DNA of 64,000 nucleotides. Source: DATBFG01 sp036558645 (lineage in GTDB: Bacteria > Acidobacteriota > Terriglobia > Terriglobales > Acidobacteriaceae). Both the position numbers and the translations under genes were made by a program. Position 1 is the first letter of the stretch, and every line of letters begins with the position of its first letter. Location: assembly GCA_036558645.1 (NCBI GenBank), contig DATBFG010000114.1:62001-126000 (forward strand), written 5' to 3'. The notes under the pieces were generated by a model. It was not told the origin of the DNA. It did not search any database and saw only the letters and a program-made list of their open reading frames with translations. Shown one piece after another: positions 24,555 through 33,070 of the stretch.

Positions 24555-25552
24555 GTCACATCGCCGTTATAGGTGCAGGCGCATGGGGAACGGGCCTGGC
24601 GATTGTCCTTGGCCGTAGGGGCGGCCATGAAGTGCACCTCTGGGCGCATGAGCAAGCCGTATGTGAGTCGATCACCACGCGACATATCAACGATCTATTC
24701 CTTCCAGGCGTTCCGATCCCTGATTCGGTTGTGCCCACAAGCGATTTGGCGTATGCGCTACGCCGCGCCGAGATCATCGTTAGCGTGATGCCATCCCAAC
24801 ATTGCCGTGGATTGTTCGAAGAGATGAGGAATCATCTCAGCCCCGAGGCAATGGTCGTCAGTGCCACCAAAGGGATCGAAGAAACCACTCTGATGCGCAT
24901 GAGCGAAGTCATTGAAAGTGTGCTGGGCGGGGGGCGGCGGATTGGAACCTTGAGCGGGCCTTCATTCGCCAAGGAAGTGGCTCGCGGAGATCCGACGGCA
25001 GTCACAATCGCGTCGCACGATGCCGTGCTCGTAGAAATAGTGCAACGGGAGTTTAGCGATCCGCGCTTTCGCGTTTATACCAATGACGATGTGATTGGCG
25101 TGGAACTGGGTGGATCGCTAAAGAACGTTATTGCCATCGCTGCAGGGATCTGTGACGGGGTCGGTCTCGGGTATAACTCGATTGCTGCTTTGATCACGCG
25201 AGGGTTGGCAGAAATGACCCGACTGGTCGTCGCTTGTGGGGGACGGCAAGAAACGATGTCTGGGCTGGCCGGTTTAGGCGATCTGGTACTGACTTGCACT
25301 GGCGGCCTGTCCCGCAACCGCACGGTCGGCGTGGAACTCGGACGCGGTCGCAAGTTGCCCGACATCATTGCAGGCATGCACGGTATGGTCGCGGAAGGGG
25401 TCTTCACCACTCAGGCGGCAATGGGATTGGCAAAATCACGTCGCGTAGAGATGCCGATCACTGAACAGATGCACGCAATCCTCCACGACGGCAAGGCCCC
25501 AGCCGATGCCATTCGTGAGTTGATGACACGTACTGCTAAGAGCGAGGTTTGA
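24551..25552 (+). CDS. gpsA: Glycerol-3-phosphate dehydrogenase [NAD(P)+]
   Basis: Reduces dihydroxyacetone phosphate to sn-glycerol-3-phosphate for phospholipids. It is 333 residues. The dinucleotide fold GAGAWGTGLAIVL, SATKGIE, the GPSFAKEVARGDPTAVT segment, the catalytic Lys in LGGSLKNVIAIAAGI and the substrate-binding GLAGLGDLVLTCTGGLSRNR are all visible. ATGA overlap with plsY shows translational coupling. Confidence 0.95.
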   Translation: MSHIAVIGAGAWGTGLAIVLGRRGGHEVHLWAHEQAVCESITTRHINDLFLPGVPIPDSVVPTSDLAYALRRAEIIVSVMPSQHCRGLFEEMRNHLSPEAMVVSATKGIEETTLMRMSEVIESVLGGGRRIGTLSGPSFAKEVARGDPTAVTIASHDAVLVEIVQREFSDPRFRVYTNDDVIGVELGGSLKNVIAIAAGICDGVGLGYNSIAALITRGLAEMTRLVVACGGRQETMSGLAGLGDLVLTCTGGLSRNRTVGVELGRGRKLPDIIAGMHGMVAEGVFTTQAAMGLAKSRRVEMPITEQMHAILHDGKAPADAIRELMTRTAKSEV

Positions 25553-25800
25553 TGGCCACACCAGCCGCCTCCGTGACTCAACGGACCAACGATTTCTGTG
25601 AGCCTTCGCATACGACCCACGCATGCGGCGAATCGCCAAACTGATGTGCATGCCAAATTTTGTCAGGTACCTTCGTAATTGCTTTCAGGGCTGATCTTGA
25701 CTGCCCAGAACCTTCGATTCCCATTAGACTTTTCAGCAGGGGCTTAGGAGCGACTGTGCGCTCCAAAAGCGCCAACAGGGCCACTTTGTCACGCCAATAC

Positions 25801-27618
25801 ATGCCTTCGCGCATTCCGATTCTCTACGTCATCCTCGGTGTGCTTGTGATGATCAGCGTAGTGCCAATGTACTTTTATTCGGCACAGGTAGAGTCGATCA
25901 ACCGCGACCGCCTTATCACAAACGAACGCCTGCTACAAAACACGGTTACGCGTTCACTGGCCGATGATATTTCGCAGCATCAGGAATCGCTCAAGATGAT
26001 GCTGGCGAATCTTTCGTCGGCACTCGAGGTGGCCAGCGGCGGCGATATCACATCCGAGCACGTAGAGACTCCTGAGTTGCGCGCCCTGCTGGAGAATTTT
26101 GTTTCCTCATCCAACGACCTTGCTTACGCGACGCTCCTGAATACCGAAGCTAAGGGCATCTCCGCGGGCAGGATCGCGCCTGATGCATTTCTACAGCGCG
26201 AACTCGAACGCGCCTATGCGGCCGCCCGTGAAGGCCGGGCTTACAACGGCCAGACACTAACGGTTGGCAGCGGCAAATCGGCCCGCACGGTGTTACTGGT
26301 AAGTACTCCCGTCATGTACTCCGGGCGATTTCTGGGCATGATCGCTGCGGTAGAGGACTTGCAATTTCTAATCCGCCGCCTGCAGGAAGTAAATCGTGCA
26401 GGATTGACTCCATACGTTGTCGACAACGAGGGTCGGCTGGTTGCAGGTGCAACTGCCGAATATGCGACGGGGCAGGATATGAGCAAGCTGGAACTGGTCA
26501 AGAACTTCGTCGAGCAAGGGAGCAAGTCCCAGTTGGTGGCCGCTACTCGCGAATATAACGTCGCTAACGAATCCGGCACCAACGTCAGAATGCTAGGCAC
26601 CTATAGTCCGGTTGTGAATCTGGAATGGGCTGTGGTGGTACAAAAGCCACGGATCGAAGCTTATCGCGGCGTGTATGAGATGCAGCGTACCGCACGCCTC
26701 CTGGCCCTTCTGGCCGTGCTGCTCAGTGTGGGCATAAGCATCTACGCTGCGCGAAGGATCACGAATCCGCTTGAGATACTAACCGAATTCAGCCACGCCA
26801 TCGCCCGGGGCGACTTTACCCAGCGAGTGCAGGTAAAGACGCGCACGGAAATCGGTGAACTCGCCGCCACATTCAACACGATGTCCGAGGAACTCGAGCA
26901 CTACGTGCTAGATCTGAAGCGTGCAGCGCGCGAGAATCGCGAGTTGTTCATGGCCTCGATTCAGATGCTTGCCGGAGCGGTCGATGAAAAGGACCCGTAT
27001 ACTCGCGGTCACTCTGACCGCGTAACCCGCTACTCCGTGATGATTGCTCGTGAACTCCAAGTGGACAGTGATTTCATCGAAGTGGTTCGCGTCTCGGCTC
27101 AGCTGCACGACGTGGGAAAGATCGGAATTGAGGATCGAATCCTCAAGAAACCCGGAGCCCTTACGCCCGAAGAATTTGAAATCATGAAGACCCACACGAC
27201 CAAGGGCGCCAACATTCTGCGGCCAGTCGTACAACTGAAGGAAATGATTCCTGGCATCGAACTGCACCACGAATCACTCGATGGCCGGGGATACCCGCAT
27301 GGCCTGAAGGGTGATGAGATTCCCCTCCTTGCCCGCGTTATCGCGGTGGCGGACACGTTCGATGCACTGACCACGAATCGCCCATACCAGCAAGCCCACG
27401 ATCCCCAATCAGCGCTTAAGATTATTCATTCGCTATCGGGGAAGCGGCTCGACCCCGCCGCGGTGCTTGCGTTGGCAGCCATATATGAACGCGGGGAAAT
27501 CCGGGTACAACGTCCTCTCACAAGTGGCCCAGCGCTCGCTGCTGCAATCATTGCCGCGGCGGGAGGCCCAACTCCGGGACCGCTTGTTCCGGAACCGGAA
27601 CCCACCACATCCGTTTAA
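25801..27618 (+). CDS. Membrane HD-GYP phosphodiesterase with Cache and HAMP domains
   Basis: A 605-residue receptor that probably hydrolyses cyclic-di-GMP in response to an extracellular signal. A signal-anchor helix (ILYVILGVLVMISVVPMYFY) is followed by a periplasmic Cache-like domain (~50-290), a second helix (ARLLALLAVLLSVGISIYAA), a HAMP linker and an HD-GYP domain. Metal-binding and signature motifs HSDRVTRYS, H436-D437 in LHDVGKIG, and HHESLDGRGYP are intact. The frame extends upstream to a TTG at 25660, but ATG 25801 directly precedes the signal anchor. The gene is separated from gpsA by 248 bases and probably has its own promoter. Confidence 0.9.
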   Translation: MPSRIPILYVILGVLVMISVVPMYFYSAQVESINRDRLITNERLLQNTVTRSLADDISQHQESLKMMLANLSSALEVASGGDITSEHVETPELRALLENFVSSSNDLAYATLLNTEAKGISAGRIAPDAFLQRELERAYAAAREGRAYNGQTLTVGSGKSARTVLLVSTPVMYSGRFLGMIAAVEDLQFLIRRLQEVNRAGLTPYVVDNEGRLVAGATAEYATGQDMSKLELVKNFVEQGSKSQLVAATREYNVANESGTNVRMLGTYSPVVNLEWAVVVQKPRIEAYRGVYEMQRTARLLALLAVLLSVGISIYAARRITNPLEILTEFSHAIARGDFTQRVQVKTRTEIGELAATFNTMSEELEHYVLDLKRAARENRELFMASIQMLAGAVDEKDPYTRGHSDRVTRYSVMIARELQVDSDFIEVVRVSAQLHDVGKIGIEDRILKKPGALTPEEFEIMKTHTTKGANILRPVVQLKEMIPGIELHHESLDGRGYPHGLKGDEIPLLARVIAVADTFDALTTNRPYQQAHDPQSALKIIHSLSGKRLDPAAVLALAAIYERGEIRVQRPLTSGPALAAAIIAAAGGPTPGPLVPEPEPTTSV

Positions 27619-27723
27619 CGTCATTGACGGTTCTTCTTCGTCTCCGATATCCCATAACGTCGTCTGCTTCTAAGCAGCATCACGCCGGAGCGGTCCTCAC
27701 CGCCACGATTCCAGTAGCACCGC

Positions 27724-27729
27724 TATAAT
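27724..27729 (+). promoter_or_regulatory. -10 box of ftsY
   Basis: Perfect TATAAT, 12 bases before the ftsY ATG. No good -35 and no Shine-Dalgarno, so the leader would be about five bases or absent. Confidence 0.4.
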
Positions 27730-27741
27730 TGAAGCAGTCCT

Positions 27742-28698
27742 ATGATTCAAACTCTCTTTGGCAGTCTGGACGAACAGCAGAAGCCCGGCCTGTTTGACCG
27801 CATGAAGCAGGCGGTTACGCGCACGCGCGAAAACCTGAGCGAGCGCATCGAGGAAGTAGTTGCATTCAGTAAGGAAATCGATCGGACGACGCTCGACGAT
27901 CTGGAGGCGACTCTGATCGGCGCCGACCTGGGCAGCACGACTACCCACGAAGTCCTCGAAAATCTCCGGCAGAAAGCGGACCGGAAGCAGATCAAAGACA
28001 TTGATGAGTTAAAGCGATTATTGAAGGATGAGCTCTTATCTATTTTGGAGCGCGCAAATAACCGGCCTGTCAACAAAGTAGATGGGACGCCGGAAGTCAT
28101 TCTGGTGGTGGGCGTGAACGGGACCGGTAAAACCACCACAATTGGCAAGCTGGCTCAAGTCTTCCGCTCCAGCGGCAAGACCGTTCTGCTCTGCGCGGCG
28201 GATACCTTCCGAGCCGCTGCCATCGATCAACTCGAAATATGGGGCCAACGCACTGGAACCGAAGTGATTCGCACCAAGCCCGGCGGAGATCCGTCAGCCG
28301 TGCTCTTCGACGCGCTGCAGGCCGCCTCAGCGCGCCATACCGACTACGTTGTCGTAGATACTGCGGGACGCCTCCATACAAAGGCAAACCTGATGTCGGA
28401 GTTGGAGAAGATGCGTCGGACCGCACAACGCATCATTCCCGGCGCTCCTCACGAAACATTGCTGGTGATGGATGCGACGACAGGCCAGAACGGCTTGCAG
28501 CAGGCGCGCCTGTTCACGGAATCCGCGGGCGTTACAGGCATCGTGCTGACGAAACTCGATGGCACCGCGAAGGGTGGAGTCGTGGTGGCTATTTCGCGCG
28601 AACTGGGTGTTCCAGTGCGTTATGTGGGTGTGGGAGAAAAAGCGGGTGATCTATTGCCCTTCGACCCGAAAGATTTTGTTGAGTCTTTGTTTGCGTAG
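27742..28698 (+). CDS. ftsY: SRP receptor GTPase FtsY
   Basis: Receives SRP-ribosome complexes at the membrane for co-translational targeting. It is 318 residues with only a short N-terminal extension before the N domain (FGSLDEQQKPGLFDRMKQAV), so it lacks the long acidic A domain of E. coli FtsY. NG-domain motifs are GVNGTGKTTTIGKLA, DTFRAAAIDQL, VVDTAGRLH, TKLDGTAKGG and VGVGEKAGDLLPFD. The 4.5S RNA gene is in the same window. A small gene follows after 23 bases. Confidence 0.95.
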   Translation: MIQTLFGSLDEQQKPGLFDRMKQAVTRTRENLSERIEEVVAFSKEIDRTTLDDLEATLIGADLGSTTTHEVLENLRQKADRKQIKDIDELKRLLKDELLSILERANNRPVNKVDGTPEVILVVGVNGTGKTTTIGKLAQVFRSSGKTVLLCAADTFRAAAIDQLEIWGQRTGTEVIRTKPGGDPSAVLFDALQAASARHTDYVVVDTAGRLHTKANLMSELEKMRRTAQRIIPGAPHETLLVMDATTGQNGLQQARLFTESAGVTGIVLTKLDGTAKGGVVVAISRELGVPVRYVGVGEKAGDLLPFDPKDFVESLFA

Positions 28699-28721
28699 TC
28701 TGGATTGCGTAAGGAGTGCTC

Positions 28722-28892
28722 ATGGAGAAAGATCCCTCCCGTTGGCAATCGCTTAAGAGTCTGCTCCGACGCTTGTTTGGTAAGAAACCAATCGAACCCC
28801 AGGATCCCTATGCGTACCGCCTCGCACCGGTTCGACGTGGACCGAAGGGGCGCAGTGGAGCGGCAGTCGCCGAGCCCCAAGAAGATGTCTAA
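28722..28892 (+). CDS. 56-residue basic small protein downstream of ftsY
   Basis: A short frame with a strong ribosome-binding site: AAGGAG (28711-28716) five bases before ATG 28722. The product starts MEKDPSRWQSLKSLLRRLFG, an amphipathic basic helix. It continues through a Pro/Arg-rich linker (DPYAYRLAPVRRGPKGRSGA) and ends in an acidic tail, with a TAA at 28890. There is no signal peptide or Cys. I recognise no family, though I have the impression that similar small proteins occur in Acidobacteria. It fills the ftsY-ribD gap and is probably co-transcribed with both. Confidence 0.65.
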   Translation: MEKDPSRWQSLKSLLRRLFGKKPIEPQDPYAYRLAPVRRGPKGRSGAAVAEPQEDV

Positions 28893-28916
28893 CCTACGGC
28901 ATGAAATAATAATTTC

Positions 28917-30059
28917 TTGACGACATCCGGAAAGCGTGACGAGAGCTTCCTTCACCGTGCCTTGGAATTAGCACGCCAAGGAATCAGTTTGACATCACCC
29001 AACCCCTGTGTGGGCGCGCTGGTTGTCAATGGCGACGAGACTGTTGGCTCTGGATTTCATACCTACGACGGTCTTAAACACGCCGAAGTCCTCGCCCTTG
29101 AGCAGGCGGGGGAAAAGGCACGCGGCGCAACTCTCTACCTCAACCTCGAACCATGTAGCCATCAAGGGCGCACGGGGCCGTGCGTTGATGCTGTGATTGC
29201 GGCCGGCATTCGACGAGTGGTAGCTGCAATGCCCGATCCAAATCCAGCGGTGAACGGACGAGGTTTTGAGAAGCTGCGCTCCGCCGGGATCGAGGTCGCG
29301 AGCGGTATTCTCCAAGATGAAGCGCGGGAACTGAACGAAGGGTTTGCCAAGTACATCCGTCACAAGCTGCCGCTTGTAACACTCAAAGCTGCAATGACTC
29401 TCGACGGAAAAATCGCTCCACCACCAAATCTGACGCAAAAAGGCCCAACTGGCGGCTACATCACCAGTGAAGTCGCACGTGCTCATGTCCACGAACTGAG
29501 ACACGCAAGCGATGCCATCATGGTAGGCGTTGGCACGATCCTTGCCGACGATCCTCTACTCACCGATCGCAGTGGCAAGCCTCGGCGGCGGCCCTTGTTG
29601 CGTGTGATACTCGATTCGCATCTTCGGCTTCCGCTGGAATCGCGTGTTGTGCAGACAGCCAAAGGTGACGTGCTGGTCCTGTGCTCATTAGCGGATGAGA
29701 GCCGGAAAAAGAATCTTGTCAGAAGAGGCATTCGCGTGGAACAAGTCCGTTACGCGGGCCTTGATGGGCGCCCTGACATGGCTCACACCGCAGAACGAAT
29801 GGCCGAACAACAGGTCACGAGTCTGCTGATCGAAGGTGGAGCACTGGTCAACTGGGCTGCGCTGGCGTCCGGGATTGTGGACAAGGTTTTCCTTTACTAC
29901 ACGCCGAAGATTCTAGCGGGAACTGGTTCTGTTCCGTTTGCCGCCGGCGAAGGTTTCCATCGTATGAGTGAGGCCGCGCACGTCAAAGCCGTTCGCCTGC
30001 ACCGCTTTGGAGAAGATTTCGCAGTAGAGGGATATTTGCGCGATCCATACGCGGATTAG
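28917..30059 (+). CDS. ribD: Bifunctional riboflavin deaminase/reductase RibD
   Basis: Performs the deamination and side-chain reduction steps of riboflavin synthesis. Of 380 residues, the first ~145 form the cytidine-deaminase-like domain with zinc ligands in KHAEVLAL and EPCSHQGRTGPC. The rest is a dihydrofolate-reductase-like domain (VTLKAAMTLDGKIA, SLLIEGGALVNWAAL). The start is TTG; an in-frame ATG alternative upstream is blocked by stops. No FMN riboswitch is visible in the short gap before it. ribE follows after 15 bases. Confidence 0.93.
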   Translation: MTTSGKRDESFLHRALELARQGISLTSPNPCVGALVVNGDETVGSGFHTYDGLKHAEVLALEQAGEKARGATLYLNLEPCSHQGRTGPCVDAVIAAGIRRVVAAMPDPNPAVNGRGFEKLRSAGIEVASGILQDEARELNEGFAKYIRHKLPLVTLKAAMTLDGKIAPPPNLTQKGPTGGYITSEVARAHVHELRHASDAIMVGVGTILADDPLLTDRSGKPRRRPLLRVILDSHLRLPLESRVVQTAKGDVLVLCSLADESRKKNLVRRGIRVEQVRYAGLDGRPDMAHTAERMAEQQVTSLLIEGGALVNWAALASGIVDKVFLYYTPKILAGTGSVPFAAGEGFHRMSEAAHVKAVRLHRFGEDFAVEGYLRDPYAD

Positions 30060-30074
30060 CGTGAGGGGTGGTTC

Positions 30075-30719
30075 ATGTTCACTGGAATCGTTGAAGAAGT
30101 CGGCAAAGTGATTCGAATTGACGAGACGGGCGACAATCACCGCCTCACCGTGGCGGCATCGCAACTCGTAAAGGATCTCACCAAGGGTGCAAGTATTGCC
30201 GTCAGCGGAGTTTGCCTGACGGCCGTCGAGTTTACTACGGAATATTTCTGTGCAGACTTGGCCCACGAGACGTGGGATCGAACCTCGTTTTCCCGGATCA
30301 ACGAGGGCGCGTTGGTGAATCTGGAACTACCGATGCGCGCAGATGGTCGCTTTGGTGGGCACATCGTTCAGGGACATGTCGACGGCACAGGCAAGTTCAT
30401 CTCCCTCGACAGGATCAAGGGAGCGGACGACTACTGGTTGCACATAGAAATCCCGCCTGAGTTGGCGAGATATGTGATCTTCAAGGGTTCACTGTCGATC
30501 GAAGGCATCAGCCTGACCGTCGCAAACATCGAGGGAACACACGTGACAGTGGCCATTATTCCTCACACCATCAAGATGACCAATCTGGGCTCCCTAAAAC
30601 GCGGTGATCCGGTAAATCTTGAAGTGGATATGATTGCTAAGTATGTCGAGAAGATGCTTCGCGGAGAATCAAGCAACACGCCCATAACGCTGGAGCGACT
30701 GGTGGCGCAGGGGTTTTGA
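30075..30719 (+). CDS. ribE: Riboflavin synthase alpha subunit
   Basis: Dismutates two 6,7-dimethyl-8-ribityllumazines to riboflavin. It is 214 residues with the two-fold repeated lumazine-binding barrel: MFTGIVEEVGKV and GGHIVQGHVDGTGKF open the two halves. SGVCLTAVE and EGISLTVANIEG are the matching internal motifs. It continues the ribD unit. A weak stem with arms at its stop codon may terminate transcription from either side. Confidence 0.94.
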   Translation: MFTGIVEEVGKVIRIDETGDNHRLTVAASQLVKDLTKGASIAVSGVCLTAVEFTTEYFCADLAHETWDRTSFSRINEGALVNLELPMRADGRFGGHIVQGHVDGTGKFISLDRIKGADDYWLHIEIPPELARYVIFKGSLSIEGISLTVANIEGTHVTVAIIPHTIKMTNLGSLKRGDPVNLEVDMIAKYVEKMLRGESSNTPITLERLVAQGF

Positions 30720-30748
30720 AGCCCGGAGCCCTGACAAGCTGGGGCTTC
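30718..30748. terminator. Possible bidirectional terminator between ribE and the MlaF-like gene
   Basis: GAAGCCC (30718-30724) pairs with GGGCTTC (30742-30748) across a 17-base loop that can itself fold (AGC/GCT). It overlaps both convergent gene ends and lacks a T tract. Confidence 0.3.
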
Positions 30749-31514
30749 ACGCTTCGAGCTTCAATTCATCGAGCTCCAGGAATTCTTGCAGGATGGGCTC
30801 TTTCGATTCCTGCATCTCTGCAAACGTTCCAAAGAAAACCAGTCGTGCTTCGTGTAGAAACACAATTCGGTCGGCAAGCTTCTTTGCCAGCCTCATGTCG
30901 TGCGTGACCACTACACTCGTTAAGTGAAGCTGAATCTTTAGGCGCTTGATCAAATCTCCCAGAAGCTGTGCCATCAACGGATCGACCATCGTGGTGGGCT
31001 CGTCATACAATACGCACTCCGGTTGTGCCGCCAGAGCGCGCGCAATGGCTACAGATCGCTTCATTCCGGTGGACAGATCCGATGGAAGTTGGTCCCGCAT
31101 CTCCTTCACTCCGACCATGTCGAGCAAACCATCGATGATCTGAAAAATCTGCTCTTCGCTAAGGTCACCTCGCTCACGGAGCGGGAATGCCGCATTCTCG
31201 CCCACTGTAAGGGAATCAAACAATGCTCCGTTCTGGAACACCATTGTGACTTTCTTCCGGATTCTCTCCAGATCCTCCTCGCCATAGTCCGTGATATCCT
31301 CGTGCGCCACAATCACCCGCCCCGAGTCGGGCTTTAGAAAACCCATAATGTTATGGAGCGAAACTGACTTGCCCACGCCGCTCCGTCCCAGAATGCATAC
31401 CGTTTCCCCCGGCAGCACATTGAAGCTCACGTTCTTCAAAACGTGATTGTCTCCAAAGGACTTCGAGACATTCTGAAAGTCGATGTAAGGAGCAATGTCG
31501 CCTTTGCTGGACAT
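30747..31514 (-). CDS. ABC transporter ATPase, MlaF/Ttg2A-like
   Basis: A 255-residue ATP-binding subunit of the type that powers MCE lipid transport between membranes. Walker A is LGRSGVGKS, the signature is LSTGMKRSVAIARAL and Walker B is CVLYDEPTTMVDP, all characteristic of the MlaF subfamily. ATG 31514 (MSSKGDIAPYIDFQNVSKSFG) is preferred to the longer frame from 31625. The permease (MlaE) and MCE protein (MlaD) are not beside it, which is unusual. Confidence 0.85.
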   Translation of the reverse strand: MSSKGDIAPYIDFQNVSKSFGDNHVLKNVSFNVLPGETVCILGRSGVGKSVSLHNIMGFLKPDSGRVIVAHEDITDYGEEDLERIRKKVTMVFQNGALFDSLTVGENAAFPLRERGDLSEEQIFQIIDGLLDMVGVKEMRDQLPSDLSTGMKRSVAIARALAAQPECVLYDEPTTMVDPLMAQLLGDLIKRLKIQLHLTSVVVTHDMRLAKKLADRIVFLHEARLVFFGTFAEMQESKEPILQEFLELDELKLEA

Positions 31515-31599
31515 GCAAGTCGGTTGTCTTCCTCGATCATCATATTTCAAACGATCTAGGCATGGGGCAGAATCGCGATATGTTAGCGAATGTTGATGC

Positions 31600-32178
31600 T
31601 CAGTCCGCGAGACTGCGCAAATCATTCGGACTATTCAAGTTAAGAAACATCTTTGCAGAAAATCCCGACTCGCTCAGTTCTGCCTCAGAAACGATTCGAG
31701 TTCTCGTCTGCGAAAAAAGAGCGTCGATCTTATTTTGCCCGAGCATGATGGCCCGCTCGGCGAGTTCCGCGAACTCACGCCGGTAGACTGCGCACAGAGG
31801 ATGGATCCCACCGTTGGCCTCGCAAGCGGTTACGACTGCGTCGCACTCCTCAGCTGTCGTCACGAGGTATCGCAACAAACGAACATCGATGAGAGGTAAA
31901 TCCACTGCAACCATCAGGTTCAGATCGGTTGCCGTTGCCCGAAGTGCGGCGTGAATTCCTCCCAGCGGCCCATGACCAGGATAGACATCTTCTATTACCG
32001 GTGCGAACGACGAAAACTTGCTTGTGGCACCCGAGATCCACACGTGTTTCGCAACTGACCGAAGCAAAACCAAGGTGCGTTCCAGCATGGTCACGCCATC
32101 CAGACGCAAGAATGCCTTGTCCTGACCCATGCGAGTGCTTCTGCCGCCGGCCAAAACGAAACCGGAAAGTGTATCCAT
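31600..32178 (-). CDS. mobA: Molybdenum cofactor guanylyltransferase MobA
   Basis: Attaches GMP to molybdopterin to form the guanine dinucleotide form of the cofactor. It is 192 residues from ATG 32178. The nucleotidyltransferase motif FVLAGGRSTRMGQDKAFLRL and the PGHGPLGGIHAAL and MVAVDLPLID segments are clear. The frame is open to 32208, but ATG 32178 lies seven bases after a TATCAT box and directly before the LAGG motif. No molybdoenzyme or other moa/moe gene is adjacent. Confidence 0.9.
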   Translation of the reverse strand: MDTLSGFVLAGGRSTRMGQDKAFLRLDGVTMLERTLVLLRSVAKHVWISGATSKFSSFAPVIEDVYPGHGPLGGIHAALRATATDLNLMVAVDLPLIDVRLLRYLVTTAEECDAVVTACEANGGIHPLCAVYRREFAELAERAIMLGQNKIDALFSQTRTRIVSEAELSESGFSAKMFLNLNSPNDLRSLAD

Positions 32179-32185
32179 GGGCGTG

Positions 32186-32191
32186 ATGATA
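32186..32191 (-). promoter_or_regulatory. -10-like box before mobA
   Basis: TATCAT on the minus strand, exactly seven bases before the mobA ATG and without a Shine-Dalgarno. The spacing equals that between the ffs -10 and the RNA start, so the mRNA may begin at the A of ATG. Confidence 0.4.
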
Positions 32192-32304
32192 CACGGTACT
32201 TTGTACACAACCGGCTGAACTTAGCCGACGAGGATGGCTCCTGCAAAATCTTGGATATCAATCGTGCGACATGCTTGTACAAGCTGCTTTTCGGGGCCAA
32301 TGCT

Positions 32305-32348
32305 TACCGATACACGAAAGTAACCTACACAATCAAAGCGTATCGGTA
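32305..32348. promoter_or_regulatory. 9-bp inverted repeat upstream of the PilZ gene
   Basis: TACCGATAC (32305-32313) and GTATCGGTA (32340-32348) form a perfect 9-bp inverted repeat with 26 bases between. The right arm ends 30 bases before the PilZ ATG. It could be a pair of operator half-sites or an mRNA stem. Confidence 0.35.
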
Positions 32349-32378
32349 GATGATGAGTCGTACCGAGCGACGTGAATT

Positions 32379-32915
32379 ATGGCGCAGAAAATTTTGGACG
32401 CTTTCATGCTTAGGCATTGCTCCCACGAGTTCTCATGGCCCCGCCGCGCAACTGATGGTCACTACTACCAGGTGTGTCTTGTTTGCGCCGCTGAGTACAA
32501 GTACGACTGGAATACCATGCGCCGAACAGAACGCGTGGATCATTCGCAGTCTGAGGCGGCAACCGCCCATCGCCGATCGAGGAGTCACGCCAAGAAGCCG
32601 ACTTGGGTTCCGCGTGCACGTCGTCTCGCCTTGAACGCGCCACTCCGTTATCGTGTGAAAAACCTGGGCACCTGGTTCGAAGGGACGATTGAAAACTTGA
32701 GCCAGTCTGGCGTGCTGCTTCATGGCCCTGAATTGTTGCCTGATAACACCTTGGTGGAGATGGTCTTCGAAATGCCAGAAGAGATCTCAGGACAGAAGAA
32801 CAGTTCGGTTCTCTGCCAGGGGCGCATTATCCGCTCAAAGGAAGCACAAACCACCGCTGAGGGGCAAGGCATGGCAGCGTCAATTTTGGACTACAAGTTT
32901 CTTCACCAAAGCTAG
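32379..32915 (+). CDS. PilZ-domain protein with N-terminal Cys/His motif
   Basis: A 178-residue protein. The C-terminal ~100 residues resemble PilZ, a cyclic-di-GMP receptor domain: APLRYRVKNLGTWFEGTIEN followed by LSQSGVLLHG corresponds to the RxxxR and (D/N)xSxxG motifs, with N-L-S-Q-S-G kept. The N-terminus has RHCSHEFSW and YQVCLVCAAEYKYDW, whose CxH and CxxC could bind one metal. A membrane anchor is absent. It would be a candidate effector of the HD-GYP enzyme in this window. Confidence 0.75.
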   Translation: MAQKILDAFMLRHCSHEFSWPRRATDGHYYQVCLVCAAEYKYDWNTMRRTERVDHSQSEAATAHRRSRSHAKKPTWVPRARRLALNAPLRYRVKNLGTWFEGTIENLSQSGVLLHGPELLPDNTLVEMVFEMPEEISGQKNSSVLCQGRIIRSKEAQTTAEGQGMAASILDYKFLHQS

Positions 32916-33070
32916 CGCGGGGTTGAGGAGTTCATACATAGCTCGTTGTACTTCTGGTTCGTAGTACCGTTCCGGCAACTCCTTCTGCCTCTACAATACT
33001 TTTGATCACAAAAAAATCAAGGAATACTGCATCTAATAAGGCAGATTCGGGTTTACAGACTATAGGGGTG

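Noticed and set aside
25660..25800. Longer start for the HD-GYP protein
   Set aside because: It uses a TTG without a ribosome-binding site and would put 47 unrelated residues before a clear signal-anchor helix.
28893..28916. FMN riboswitch before ribD
   Set aside because: The gap is only 24 bases and has none of the RFN element's conserved sequence.
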